Origin: Xiphydria camelus
Lineage: Eukaryota; Arthropoda; Insecta; Hymenoptera; Xiphydriidae
Assembly: GCA_963678675.1 (NCBI GenBank)
Contig: OY783194.1
Span: 36,806,278 to 36,870,277, forward strand
Reading direction: 5' to 3'
Length of the DNA stretch: 64,000 nt
A program made the translations under genes and the position numbers. Below the pieces are notes generated by a model. It searched no databases, was not told where the DNA came from, and saw only the letters and a list, made by a program, of their open reading frames with translations. Of the stretch, positions 35,963 through 48,223 are shown piece after piece. Each line of letters starts with the position of its first letter. Position 1 is the stretch's first letter.

Positions 35963-38184
35963 TTACAGTTCTAGATTCTTTTGTTTCATATGTTTGTATA
36001 CGATTGTAGCTGCTTTTTGATGTACTCTCTTGCATCCGGCGTTCGAGTAGAGATTGTACGGCGGTGGACCAAAAGTGGCGTACATCATGGCTTCTTCCAT
36101 CATCTCTGCTGTCGGTGTTATACCTCTCTGTCTAAATTCGTATTCCCAACAAAGCTTTACATGGGTTTCCTCCAGGGGCAAGAAGGGAACATAGTGATCG
36201 ATTAGACTAGAGTCTATAGCGTCGCTCCTGTAGAAGCCACCTCTCTCATTGAAAGCCCCGAGGATCACGATGTTTTCAAAGTCCGTGAGAGTGGCGGTCT
36301 CCCGTTTCCTCCCTTCCTTCCAAAGCGATATCAGCCGCTTGGTAATTTGCGTACTGCCAGTGTTGGAAAGAAATATATAAATGGCTTTCCTCTGCTCCGT
36401 GTCCCTCGACGTTTGACTCCACTGCCTATTGTAATCCAAGAAAGGTACAAGAGCATCTAACACTCCTGCAGGCATCTTGTCGACTTCGTCAAAAACGAAT
36501 AGCGAAGTTTCACAGTTATCCAAGTTTGCCGAGATATCCTGCTGTAGTTTCACCTGTAATGTAAATGTTAATAATTATACGCATTTTTCCTGTCACACGG
36601 TTACGAGGGGTTCGTCGCGGAGACATTATTATGAATAAGAAGAATGCCTCTTACCTTGTATTCTTCTACTCTACTCTCGTGAGGAAAGTCAGCACGCCCG
36701 TTATAAAAGTGATAGAACGTGCTTTTTTCTCCATTCTTAAAGAGAGCTCTTGCTATCATTGTCGCCACATAGGTCTTGCCACTTCCCGGCATCCCGTGGA
36801 AACTCATAGCTAATGCCTTTTTAGGCTCTTCCTTGGAAATATGACCATGAAGTGCACTTAATATCGTCGCATGGGCGACTTGCTGTCCGTACAGATTTTC
36901 AGTCAGCATCCTGTCCAACACTGTAAAGAAAATAAATTCCTCTGATGCGTGTAAACTTTTTTTATGTATCTTTTAAAATTATTGTTTTATTATAAATGCT
37001 GATGTATATGATTTCTGTTTATTTATGTTCATATCTGACAATTTCATCGGAGATAATTTGTCGATTTCTAGTCTCCTGCTTCCCGATCACACAGTTGAGT
37101 AAAAGTTTGAGCGGTTGCAAACGATCTTTAACACTCTCGCTGATCTCTAGCGACACATCCTGTATATGCGAGCATGTATCGCTAGCGATACACCAGCCAC
37201 TTGCATTGGCGATCAATACCGTCGGCCCGACACTATAAAACCCAAGTTTCAGTTTTGGCCTCCCATATGCATTAGCCACAGAGAATCAGAGGGTTTCTAA
37301 TTAAAACATTAACACAGAAAATTAAAAATTTTAATGTATTTTCGTTAAAGCAGACTTTGCAGACATGTGGATTTCCTACACAAAGGTCACAAATGGTAAT
37401 TACTCTTGGGCGGGAATTTTCCTTTTGTCATCGATTATTATTCATCGATACAACAGTTAAGAGCACCTTGCTCTTTTTCTGTCTGGGTGTTATCAAATGG
37501 TGTTGACCAGTTGACTGTTTTCTTTTTACAGTGTGTGGAGTTTGATTATTTCCAAAAGCCAGTGAAAAGATTACTCTTTCACGAAACTCCGTGATTGTCA
37601 TTCTATTGGACATCAAGGTGTTCTCGCAATAACAGAAATAGGCATTTACTAATGCGGTTCCCCAAATGACCCCTACCATAAATTTGCTGGCGATACACTT
37701 GGCCTACCATCATATACATAATATGGTCTCAGGCCACGTGTATCGCTAGCGATACACGAGGCTTTTTGTCACTATTAAAAAAAAAATGAATTTTAAACTT
37801 TATAGGGGTTCCCAGTAGATATTTTTTGTGAAATTATTACAAAAAACAGTTTTGGCTCACGGAGGTAAAATTTCGAAATACCCTGATACACCCCGTGGCA
37901 GCGAGAGTTTTAAAGATCGTCAAATTGAATTAAATTAAATATTTCAACAAAAAGCGCTTACTCTTCATGTCGGCCGGTATATAGTGGTCATTGCAGCATT
38001 CGTACAATTGACATTTAACCTTATTGTACAGGTTAGTATAAAACATTATATATCCCGAACCAAAGCCGAAGGAAATACCAACTGGGATTAAGGGAACAAT
38101 AATGCATTGTGCACAAGCGATCCATAAAAAGGTCACAATTAACGGTAAGAATTTACGAATTCTCATCTTCAACAATATCTTCAA
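35963..38184 (-). CDS. Torsin-family AAA+ ATPase
   Basis: An ER/nuclear-envelope lumenal AAA+ protein. Three exons: 37962-38184, 36655-36920 and 35963-36553, giving 359 residues from the ATG at 38184 (a second in-frame ATG at 38166 is possible). A signal peptide and hydrophobic N-terminus (about 10-45) are followed by CQLYECC and YIPADMK, typical of torsins. Walker A is GMPGSGKT at about 117-124. Walker B is LFVFDEVDK at about 181-189. A GCK sensor-2 motif (NAGCKRV) lies near the C-terminus. Torsins usually read GWTGTGKN/S in Walker A, so the classical threonine here is unusual. It is convergent with Vav (about 650 bases between stops) and divergent from cytochrome b5 (about 840 bases). Intron 1 holds a transposase relic. 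Confidence 0.9.
37175..37192. repeat. Palindrome TGTATCGCTAGCGATACA
   Basis: A perfect 18-base palindrome in torsin intron 1, repeated as a longer version at 37737-37758. Confidence 0.85.
37330..37679 (-). pseudogene. Probable piggyBac-like transposase C-terminal remnant
   Basis: In torsin intron 1, the minus strand reads ALVNAYFCYCE and MTITEFRERVIFSLAFG. After about 45 more residues a single in-frame TGA occurs near 37428. The same frame then continues with ITICDLCVGNPHVCKVCF. The N-A-Y segment followed by a cysteine-rich tail resembles the C-terminus of piggyBac-derived proteins. I did not find its ends or target site. The assignment is moderate and the copy is interrupted. Confidence 0.5.
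37737..37758. repeat. 22-base palindrome centred on CGCTAGCG
   Basis: A perfect palindrome that contains the 18-base palindrome of 37175-37192 and extends it by CG on each side. A half-site (GGCGATACACTTGG) lies near 37690. The two copies bracket the transposase-like relic, so they could be parts of the element or sub-terminal sites. Confidence 0.85.
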
Positions 38185-39020
38185 TGCGACTTGTGAAAAT
38201 TATCAACTTTGTCCGGGCCTCCTGGCCACTACCCGCAGTACCTATTTGGTGCTTTCAGTTTTATTGCAAAATAATACAATTCGAGAAAGCCATGTGACGA
38301 ATATCGCAAACACAATCATGCCGTCTTTAATTTTTCTACCGGTTATAAACAAAAATTCATTGAAATAAGAAGAAAAAAGGACACAGAGATGAAAAGATCC
38401 TTTTACAGATTTTTCATACTCGTGTGTATGGATCGTATGGATGCAATAATCAGAATGTCACTTTTTTTTGTCTTCTCCTTTTTCCAATTGGATTTACTTT
38501 GCATAGGACTACCCGCTTCGAATCTGTCATTAAATAGATTTTGGTACTGTCAGAATGACAATGAAAAAAAAAATGTTTTCCGCGTTGCACATCATTCGAT
38601 CTGTTATAACGTTTAGGTATAACGTGATGACAGCAATAAGAGTGCACTGATCCAGGCAAACTGTTCACACACGCACGGTTGCCATTCGGGAACTGAAAAT
38701 CAAGTAATTTTCATTCCGATCACACGTACGTACTAGGCTCATTTCACACGCGCTCATGTGGCGGATATGGCGCGAAACTGCGCGCGAAACATTCTCCTAG
38801 CTGTTGCAGCCCCCACGTACGAGACACCGTGGAGACACCTGCAGTGAAAAATAATTCGATCTCTAAATACGAATTGTATTCCCAGAGTACAGGTTATTAC
38901 CGAAAGTTCGATAACGTCCACTTATTCGGCATTAAATCAAACGGCTTCGGGCCAGTTAATTTTATCCCGAAAAATCGGGAATAAAGGTTTACCGATCTAA
39001 TATAATAACGAGAAGATAAA

Positions 39021-41029
39021 ATGGCCACTGCCGCTGAAACTACGAGTTCTATCAAATTATACTCGAGATCGGAAGTCGCCAAGCACAACGATAGCAAGAA
39101 AACGTGGATAATTATCCATAACAAAATTTACGACGTAACTGCATTTCTAAACGAGGTAACTACAGTTCAATTTATCGATTCACATTTTATTTAACGGCAC
39201 AGTAATAACGACGATATGAAAAGTTTTCTAATCGTCGATATACTTTGAATCATAAATCTGCAGGATGAGGGAGGAAAAAGTATGAGTTTAAAATGTGTTT
39301 GGTGTACAATGACTTTTCAGGTCGTCAATCTATTGAAAAGGATAGGACATACTGGAAATGTTTTACCTTCTTGCAGTCGAGTTTTTATAGACTTTTAAGA
39401 GAGCGTATTCATATTTTTTCCGCGTGCGAGAGTATAACTATAGAACTTATCTCCTTTGATCCCAACCATTTCTATTTCTGTCTGGTGTATTAAAGCATCC
39501 AGGAGGCGAGGAAGTCTTGTTGGAGCAAGCTGGACAAGACGTAACGGAAGCATTCGAAGATGTCGGTCATTCGAGCGACGCCAGACAAATGATGGAACCA
39601 TTTCAAATTGGAGAACTCGTCGAAGTAAGTTGGATTTCTTCCACATATTAACCTGTGCGTGATATTTTTTTCGGCAGCAGGAAATTAAGACTCAGTGAGA
39701 ATGGTATTGAGCACGAATCGATTGACCTGTACCGCATATCCTGTAAGAAACGACATGTACCTTCGGCAGTATTTGCCGACGGTGCTTGAGTCTTTTACAT
39801 GTGCACCGTCGGCAAATACTGCCAAAGGTTGATGTCGCTTGTTGCGTTTCTTACGGGACATGCGGTATAGTGATTATGGAAAGATGAGAGAGATGAGTAG
39901 TTATCTGGAATAAGGTGAAGCACTTAGCAACGTCCTCCATAATGTTATCTATCGTATAGCATTATTTGAAAAAATCGTGTACGCTAAAAATTACATATTT
40001 TTCTCCATAATAATTTGATATGGCAATTGAGTTGAATTAAATTCCATGTGTATAGAGGTTTATTCGTCAAGTTAATATCGAGTAGAATCATAACAATGGT
40101 TAAAACGGAAGATATAATAAAAGTAAAATAAGTCCTTCTATTGTTCTTGACACAAGACCCTGCCCGGTCTTTTGATAAAGAGTTTCATAGGGACAAAATG
40201 TTTCATTCCTGATATATTTGTTTCTGACGTGATTTTTTCAGTAATAGAATAGAATGGACCCTTTATGTGGAATTGTCTTTGTTTGCCGTGTTAATTAAGG
40301 GCCAATTCCAATGGACCCATACTATCACCCTCTTTCCTACTGTAATTAGGTCATCATTATAATTAAGCAACAATGGTATGTCGCCGTAATTTACTTGCAA
40401 AGGTCAAATTATTTATAATGCTATCTCCGTACTGCGAATTCCAGGAAGATAGAACGACAATTGATGATAAAAAAACTGAAGACTTCTCCAGTGGTGACAG
40501 CGGAGAGGACGATTCCAGGTAAATTATTTTCTCCATAACTTCTTTCTTAATTCCGCAGGGTAGCCATGTAAAAGCATTTGCTTCTAATAATGGATGGTAT
40601 ATCATGAGTCATTCCATTTGCTTAAGAGGCATTACATTGGAAGTTGAATGTACGGTTGAGAGAAAATCGCGAAAAACTTTTAATGGACGTATAACAGTGT
40701 AGAATTATACAGTTGAAATATCAAGCTTGCGTCTCGCCCATCTATTACTATTTTCGGATTGGGTTGGATTAACTTGTCTAAAATCACATTCACGTATCAC
40801 TAACTTTCACTTCAGTTGCGATTTTCCAATTCCGCCTTGATCTTTCCATGTGAGCAATTCCATCCTCAAGTGTTACAGCTATAATGCATGGTGTGTAAAT
40901 AATACGTAGCTGCTGCGTGGTCATGTGATGATTGGCAATTGCAGTGGTTCTTGGAGATCCTGGATAATTCCCGTTGCACTCGGCGTGCTCGCAACCCTCC
41001 TCTACCGCTACTTCACCAGTGCGCATTAA
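39021..41029 (+). CDS. Cytochrome b5, tail-anchored
   Basis: A haem electron carrier of the ER membrane that serves fatty-acid desaturases and P450s. Four exons: 39021-39155, 39496-39624, 40445-40518 and 40945-41029; all joins keep frame and give 140 residues. The fold starts at [16 protein letters not shown]. The haem ligands are H46 of HPGG and H70 of GHSSDAR. A linker rich in Asp/Ser leads to a C-terminal membrane anchor (about 116-134, [19 protein letters not shown]) and a short lumenal tail. The length matches the family. Intron 2 contains a small MITE at 39730-39866. AATAAA at 41380-41385 is a good polyadenylation signal. Confidence 0.93.
39730..39866. mobile_element. 137-base foldback MITE in cytochrome b5 intron 2
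   Basis: TACCGCATATCCTGTAAGAA at the left is inverted as TTCTTACGGGACATGCGGTA at the right. A second inverted block, GGCAGTATTTGCCGACGGTGC, lies on either side of a loop of about 15 bases. No clear target duplication. Confidence 0.8.
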
Positions 41030-43210
41030 GTAAAAGCATTCCTCAGCTATTTTTTACTTTTGAAATACCGTTAGGCCGGTTGATAGTTACGGGATCGATC
41101 TGAATCATTGTATATTTTACGATACTGTGATTATTTTTACCGAAACATGATCTATCCGTACGTATACGGAATGCAAAGTTGTACGCAAATATTGGGCCTA
41201 GTTTTTCTATGAATAAGGATACTATTGGTGCAAACTGTGTAGGTATATATGTGTGTGAACATGTATTATTATTATTGTTATTATTATTAGTATTATTATT
41301 ATTACCACTACCACTATTATCATTAATACTTTTATTATATTGTATTATATAATATTATAATGCTGTCAAAGCGTTCGAAAATAAACTAATCTAATTTGCA
41401 AAGTAACTAGTAAATTGTGGGCAGAACTTTTCCTTGAACACAATGTCGATCATATCTGTTAAATTGATTTAATTTCCACTTCATTTGATGGAATTAACAG
41501 TTCAGTTTGAATAAAAACGTCCGTGCGAGAATTCTTAATCGTTGGTAAGATTCCCGTCAATGATTAAGTTTAGGGAGAGCTACTCTGCAAACTAGAAGTT
41601 AATTATAATGGCGGTTAAATATGAATCCATACAGATGTCACATTTACATTTTCTTATTTAGCGAATAAAAAAAGTACGATAAGCGTTTGCACAATACAGA
41701 TTTTCCACCATGAAACCTGATAAACTCTGTTGGGTGGGTCGATTGTAAGGTGTTTATGCTTAGCGTTTTGCTCTGCTGTAATAAGATCCGAACCTGACTC
41801 TTTGTTAAATAATCTTCCTTCTTGCAAATGAAACGCTTGCTGCCGTCCAATCGGCGCTCCTTATTATTCAATGAACTATCATCTTCGTCGTATACAATTG
41901 ATTAACTCAGCAAGTGCTCTATCCCGGAGACTATATTGCTCCTATGTGGAAACGTGCCACATGCTACGTGTTGCACGAATTTTTCACAATATCGCCACTC
42001 GTCATAATTGAGACATCAGTAGGTACTTTTGAAGAATTTGCTGAGCGAAAAAAGAGCAATCGTTGTGCAATGACCTTCAATTAAACATCGGCTCCAATTA
42101 CCGCTATTGTAACTTCACATTACGCGTAGGAACTGCTTTAACCAAGTCTGCATGTCTTATAGAGAGCAAGCTTTGCGTCGTGATTCCTCACCAATTGCTT
42201 CGTAGTTTGCGGATAGAAGTAGGTACACGTAGCGATAGACTGTAGAGAGCGCTTAAATTTAACGAATCCATACTTTAAATATCGTGCATGGCGAAGCGGG
42301 TTGTAGTCGTATCACGAGCGTAAACGAGGCATATAATGGCAATAGAGCTTTTTAGATGCGCGAGAGTAGGACACGCTGTACCGACTAAGTTATAATTGAG
42401 GTAGTTGAACGCATCGAGTTCACTTGAATCACGCAGCAACGACGGCTTGAATGTATATCAGAAGCGTGCGTAAAATCGATTCGACTAGACGGGAGTGACT
42501 CGCTTCCAAAGGCGCCTTTTGAGACATACGAATTTAATACCTATCGATTATTGTGACTCGTTACGCGATTATCTCGATGCAACATATCAATCAGCTATTG
42601 TATTCCTCGTAGATTTCATTTTTCAGATGGATTTAGATTAACACCCTATATATGGAAGTCTACAGCCGGCGTTTTATTAATTGCTTCTCAGAATTTAACG
42701 TATTTTTTAGCGTAGTAGAAGGAAACTGACTTTAATTTGACCTAATTATCAAGATTTATGTAAAAGTGCTACAGCTGTGCGTATGGTAAAATTGATGGGT
42801 GAAGGGAATAATACCTATTGCGATTGCGATATGTGAGAACTCCTGCTGAGTCCCCCATAGATCCCGCTATAATTCCAAAAAATTGGCAGGGTTTTACAAA
42901 CACTTCTAGTCATTTGTATGTCGTGTGCAGGTAGATTCTATTATAATCTTTTATAATTCATATATCTACTTTGTGATTCATCTTACGACATTACTTTCAA
43001 GGCTGATTTGACAATATTATTTACACCATGTACATTACATCAATATCTCGCAAAGCGGATGACCTATATCACCGTCAAATTCCTGAACCAGGAATGATTT
43101 CATCCGTCGCAATCTCTGTGTAAAGGGATAAGTACGAATTATTTAGATCTTCCTTCTCCTTCAGATTGTACGGCCTACGAAAAACCGCAATTTCATCATC
43201 CAACAGAGAT
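41030..43210. other. 3' region of cytochrome b5 and spacer
   Basis: The first 350 bases are the likely 3' UTR, with an (ATT)n run at about 41263-41306 and the poly(A) signal at 41380. Beyond that I see no gene, repeat family or RNA that I can support. Confidence 0.5.
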
Positions 43211-43569
43211 CTATTCGCAAAACCGATAGGCAGATCCGCGTGTCCTAGAAATTAGGGCTCTTGCAACGTCCTCCCCCGCATACCAACGTTTTCTCGGCTC
43301 CAATAGAAACCACCAATAGTCTGGGTCTCGTGTGGCAGTTTTGCGCCTTCCAAGTGAAAAGCCCCGTGATATCGAGCGACGCCGGACGCCGACGCCGCAA
43401 CGCGCCTCGCGAAGCAGCTTTCGCTCAGTCCAGCGCCAGAGCTCGATCTGTGTGTGTCGTGTACGCGCGTGTTTGGACAGCCGGGGGTTAAAGAGGGAAA
43501 ACCACAAGAGAGCGAAGGAACGACGCCACGGTACAAGGGACATTCGAGCCGGTTGAGTTTTGGAGTAGC

Positions 43570-43622
43570 CGTTCTCGTCGTTGTCCTCGTCGTCGTCGTC
43601 GTCGTCGTTGCCGCCGCCGCCG
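43570..43622. repeat. GTC/GCC trinucleotide repeats
   Basis: (GTC)n-like and (GCC)n-like runs in a CG-rich patch at about 43260-43700. The patch is open in several frames on both strands. That is expected from a trinucleotide repeat and is not evidence of coding. It could be a CG-rich promoter or 5' UTR, which I cannot test here. Confidence 0.7.
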
Positions 43623-43930
43623 TTGTCATTGCTAGCGTCGAGGCCAAAGGGTACAGAAAGGACAGACGGACGAGGAAGTGGTAGCCTTGAAAAGTCGTCA
43701 AAGTGTCATGAGAGGCGGTTTCACGATCCGCCCTTCTTATTGGTCCTTCCTGGAGTCATGCATGTCGCGCCCTTCAAACGAGGTAAACCCTTCTTGCGTA
43801 ATAATGAAATTTCGTTGACCACCTTTTCTACGAAACATCGAGTTCGCATATGCATGTAGCACCCGCCAACGTTGAATAGTGTGGCGGGCAATTGATTTCA
43901 CTAGTTCAACGGTCACGTCTCATGCAGCAT

Positions 43931-44026
43931 AAATATCCAGCAGACATCCTATGGATGTCACGTGAACGTCTGATGTCCGAAAAACGTCCTACGAACCATC
44001 CATAGGATATCGTCTGTTTGCTGGCG
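43931..44026. repeat. Short inverted repeat
   Basis: CCAGCAGACATCCTATGGATG at the left pairs with CATCCATAGGATATCGTCTGTTTGCTGG at the right. A MITE relic is possible. Just downstream, GGTAGGTAGGTACCTACCTACC (about 44117-44138) is a separate palindrome. Confidence 0.5.
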
Positions 44027-45091
44027 GATGGCGCCGGTATCGCGCTCTTATCGCAAACATAAATCTTTATAACTTCAATATTAAAAAGCCAACACGTTGA
44101 TGCGACATACAAATGGTAGGTAGGTAGGTACCTACCTACCCTCGTTTCGTCTCTTGCTCGACAAGCCCGGCTCGCTATTAGTCGCTTCGCGGCGATAATG
44201 AACGAACGTTTGATAAGGATCGAGGCGAAATCTCAAGAAACGCCACCGATGGCGACAATCGATCGTGCCTTAAACGAAGAGGCCGATACGTGCCCCGCGC
44301 ATCGGTTTACGCTAAGCCTGTCGTATTGGACCTCATGCATCGTGAAAAAGCACGTGTTTGCTGAGACGGGCGCTGGTCTCGAGTAGAATGGCGGCGTCTC
44401 GAGCTAATTATAATCGCGCCTTGCCGGTAACCCTGTTATGGTACCGCCCCTCGCGCGATTCGCGTGGCGGCCCTATTTCTCTGGGCAGTTGCTTTCCAAC
44501 TTCCCTTGAACGAGGACGGAGGGTGTCGGTCGAAACATTTCCCGTAATGGAATGCAGTTTCGCATATCCACCGAGGATTGCCGTGGTCTCGTCGCGGTGT
44601 AGTGACCGATCTACCCGAGTCTGTACATCTGTATCCGCGGGGGACATCTTCAAACGGAATAGGTAAACCGCCGAATTCTCTCGCACGATAACTAAAGGGC
44701 ACGTCAACCAGCGTCAGCGCGGGCTTACGCAATATGACGTTCGCACGCCTGCAGGACGAACTGCGGGGTTGCGTCAGCCGCAATACGCAGGTTAGATACC
44801 GGAGAGCGCGCTTTCAACAGCGTCATCACCGCGCGTATTCCGAAAATACCGTTGGGCGCCGCTATATTTGATCCGAATCGTCGGCTGAATGAAACGGCGG
44901 CTCTCTGGTAATTGTTATATATGTATATCGCGCGCGATTCCAGCGAAGCCGCGCCTAATCGCGATATAGCTCGACGAAAATCGATACTCGCGCGCGAGTC
45001 CGAGGCTCCCGTACGCTAAAAGACCGATCGAAGAATTTTAGCTTCGGTTCGAGCGAACGTTTACGGTCCGCGTGGACTCCTCGCTCCGCAG

Positions 45092-45170
45092 GTGGTGGGA
45101 GCGGCGCAGGACTACGTGATCTTTCTCAGAGACTCGACGCGCTACCCCGTGACCTTCGTGATCAGAGTCG
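45092..45170 (+). other. Possible orphan exon
   Basis: A 79-base open stretch lies between a good acceptor (CTCCGCAG) and a GTACGC donor. It reads VVGAAQDYVIFLRD then STRYPVTFVIRV. The composition looks coding, but I recognise no family and no partner exon. It lies upstream of the SLC7-type gene, whose own first exon is accounted for at 48224. It could belong to an unseen gene or be chance. Confidence 0.25.
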
Positions 45171-48100
45171 GTACGCTTTTTTTTTGACGTCACAGAACGT
45201 ATACCTTCGACTCTTTGGATGTAGGTATGCGCATACGCGCCGGGTTCCGCACGAGCGCTATCCGACGCAATTGGGTCATTGCGAGAGCGTGCGTATACAG
45301 TTTATTGGCGATGATTGGATTTGACGCCTCCATTCTAAATATGTACAATTGAAGAGTCGTTCTCGCGACTATCCGCCATCGCGTTTCGCGAGTCGTTTAA
45401 ACTTCTAATCTGGTTCGTTGTGCCGCGTTGTTCGCACAAGCACGTGTCCCGCGCGCAAAGGTACACACATATAAGTACATATTTTGTAGGTATACGATTG
45501 CGAACGGGTAGTTCCCCCATCCCAGACGCTCCAATATTTTTTGACACACTCGTGTAAGCTTACAATCATCCGTCTGAACGCTAATTGAGTCGTAGAGCAA
45601 TTTGCGACAATCACATATTTATTCGCATCTCGTTGCGTCTTGGCCGGCTTGCTCAATCGTCCAATTTTCGAAACGTTGTCCTTGCACCGTGTACGTGCTT
45701 GCACGAAATGTGATAGTCTGAGTACGCTTCCTTGGCAGCGTCGTTATGTTCTCTAGTAATCACGTAGGTACTCGTGCGGATATTTTGCACGGCCGGGCCG
45801 TCTGTCGTTCTCGTCCCCCATGGCCGCTATTTCGGACCACTTTCAGCCTTTTGTCGTCTAAATAAGATCGCGAAGAGAGGCGCACTACCTTGCATACGAG
45901 CACACCGGCGTTTATATTTGAACGAGAGGTCTGCATTTATTACACACCGGCGCTTCCGCAATATATTGTATCAATTTATTTTCGTCGTGGTGAAAAAATG
46001 ACGCGAGACGCTGACGGGAGAAATGCTCCGGTGAAATGGTGACTGCGCCGCTGCATTTCGCTTGTAATATCGCAGTCCCCCCCCCCCCCCCCCCCCCCCC
46101 CCCGGTCTGATAAAGGTCTGCTCGTTCGAACATCGTCCACCGTTGAATATCAATGGGCTGGAATGCAAAACAACGTAACCGCTTAAACGTTATTTCGCGG
46201 GAGAGACGTAAAGCTGCAGCATGAAAAAATCATGATATAAGAGCGTGAAAAATAGGAAAACGTCAAAAGAGAGAGGTTTGTCTCGTCATTTTACACTGGA
46301 GCCACCATCGGTATACATAGATACATACATGTGCATACATATAATATAATATGTATGTCTTTCGAATGCAATTCGGACAAAAAAGCGCGATAACGAGGTT
46401 CGAGACGTAAATGCGGCGTAATCTATACGTCTATTCTCGGATGATTTCGAGGATATCCACAGGGGCTAACGAGGTACAAGAAACCGGTGGATTCCCTTCG
46501 TTTTTTGCGTGATTGACGGAGAGCCGAAATGCAAGGAGGCTACGTACGCGGGGACCACGTGAGACTCCTGACCCTCGTGAAATCGATAATTCCCCTTGGT
46601 TAAAGGTCACCTTGAGATCGAAGATAGCCTTGCGCCAAGCCCTTCAGATGAGCGCGCAAGATCAGACCGTTATTCCCTTCCAAGAAGACGGCAAAGGATT
46701 AGCCACTTTCGAGAAACCGATGGAAAACGATCGCGTGAACGCGGGACGGAGGGATTTCGGTCACGAGGAATTTTCTGGCTTCTCGCCACTGGCGTCTATT
46801 CCGGTCACAACGACGACTTCATACAATAATGTATATCACCGACGAACCCTCTTCTGCATGAGAAAACCTCTCCGGTCGCTTCGCAGTCCCGCTTCTCAGT
46901 CTTTCGAGGGATGCGACACAATTTGGCTGATTTGTTTACCGCGTGTCGGCAAAGCTCGAGTAATTATTCCAACCACATTGCGGAACTTGGTATATTTTCG
47001 CGTTCGTCATCACTCGTTGAGCGAGAATAAAAATTCTGGGCGGCTCCGATGAGAACGTCTTCGCCGATCTATCGGAAAAAGAGAACCTCGCGTATGGAAC
47101 GTGATCTTTTTTCCGTCAAAAGTTCCTCTCTCATCGCGCTCGCGACTTCCGCCGAATTTTTAATCCCGTTCGATGCCTTTTTTTTCGCGCTCAACAAACG
47201 GCCGCTATCTCGATAAGTAGACCGTAATAGAACTTCCTGATTCCTTAGCGAGTGGTGGCTCGGCATTTATAGACGCTTTTTCAGTCAAAGATTACTACCC
47301 GTTCGCTACGTCGATCGATTTCCAGTGAGAAGTGAAGTGGTCTCTTTTTTATCGATTTCTGGAAGCAGAGAACGAGGTCGTGTTTAATGTGAAAGAATGC
47401 TTTCCGTGTGACACAGACACTTACAATAATTGTCCGGACGGGCGTGAAGCGATGGCTGTTCGGATATTGGATTAAATTTTTCGCCGTCTAACTCGGGTAC
47501 TTTCCCGCCATTTCCTCATGAATCGGATTCCATTGTTAGCTCAAATCTTCGTTCGTGCCTCGCAATTATTACTCAAGTATGCGTCTCTGGCGGTCGGGTG
47601 AAAAAATATAGGCACTTCTCGGATAAGACAGAACAATGCATTTATCGTGGTAAAAAGCTGTACTAGTGGAGATTCTAGCAATTTTGAACGCACACGTAAA
47701 CAAATAATTTTTACTCGTGTTCCTCCTTTATCTATTATAATCAGAGTTACGAGCGTCTTCAAATTTACGACCAACTTTGTGTAACTAATTTCTGGAAAAA
47801 CCGAGAGGATCTCGAGTCAACACAAGCTCGTTAAGTTGAAGCGCACATACATCAATCGCCGGTTTGCACACCTATATTTGTGCAACGCTTGGCATGGACG
47901 CACGTACGTTGGTACACGCGAGCCCTTGTTGAACGTAGTATAGCGACAACGGCTGTCGACATTCCCACAAGAACGGGCGACTTGTATTTTTTTTCGGGGT
48001 ACAGTTCGACTAGCTCGGGGTTGGGATTAAACATCTGTCACGGACGTGAAATATCAAGAGAACGGTATCGAATATATTTGAGATCCCTTGCTACTTACGC

Positions 48101-48223
48101 GTGTCAGAAGAACAGTTGTATTGACAAAAAGATCTTCTCTCTCTCGTTCTCCTTCCTCGTTATTATCAATGGTGATTCATTTAGCAAAGCCAATGATATT
48201 CGACTCGCGAGCTAGAAGCGAAA
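45171..48223. other. Gene-free stretch before the transporter
   Basis: No gene is supported. It contains a poly-C tract at about 46078-46102 and AT-rich words near 46310-46350. It may include the promoter and 5' UTR of the transporter, but no element is recognisable. Confidence 0.5.
46078..46102. repeat. Poly-C tract
   Basis: An uninterrupted run of about 25 C followed by GG. It is longer than the similar run at 17246; the assembled length should be treated with care. Confidence 0.9.

Noticed and set aside
43252..43701. 149-codon frame, minus strand
   Set aside because: Driven by GTC/GCC repeats giving poly-Thr; no known similarity.
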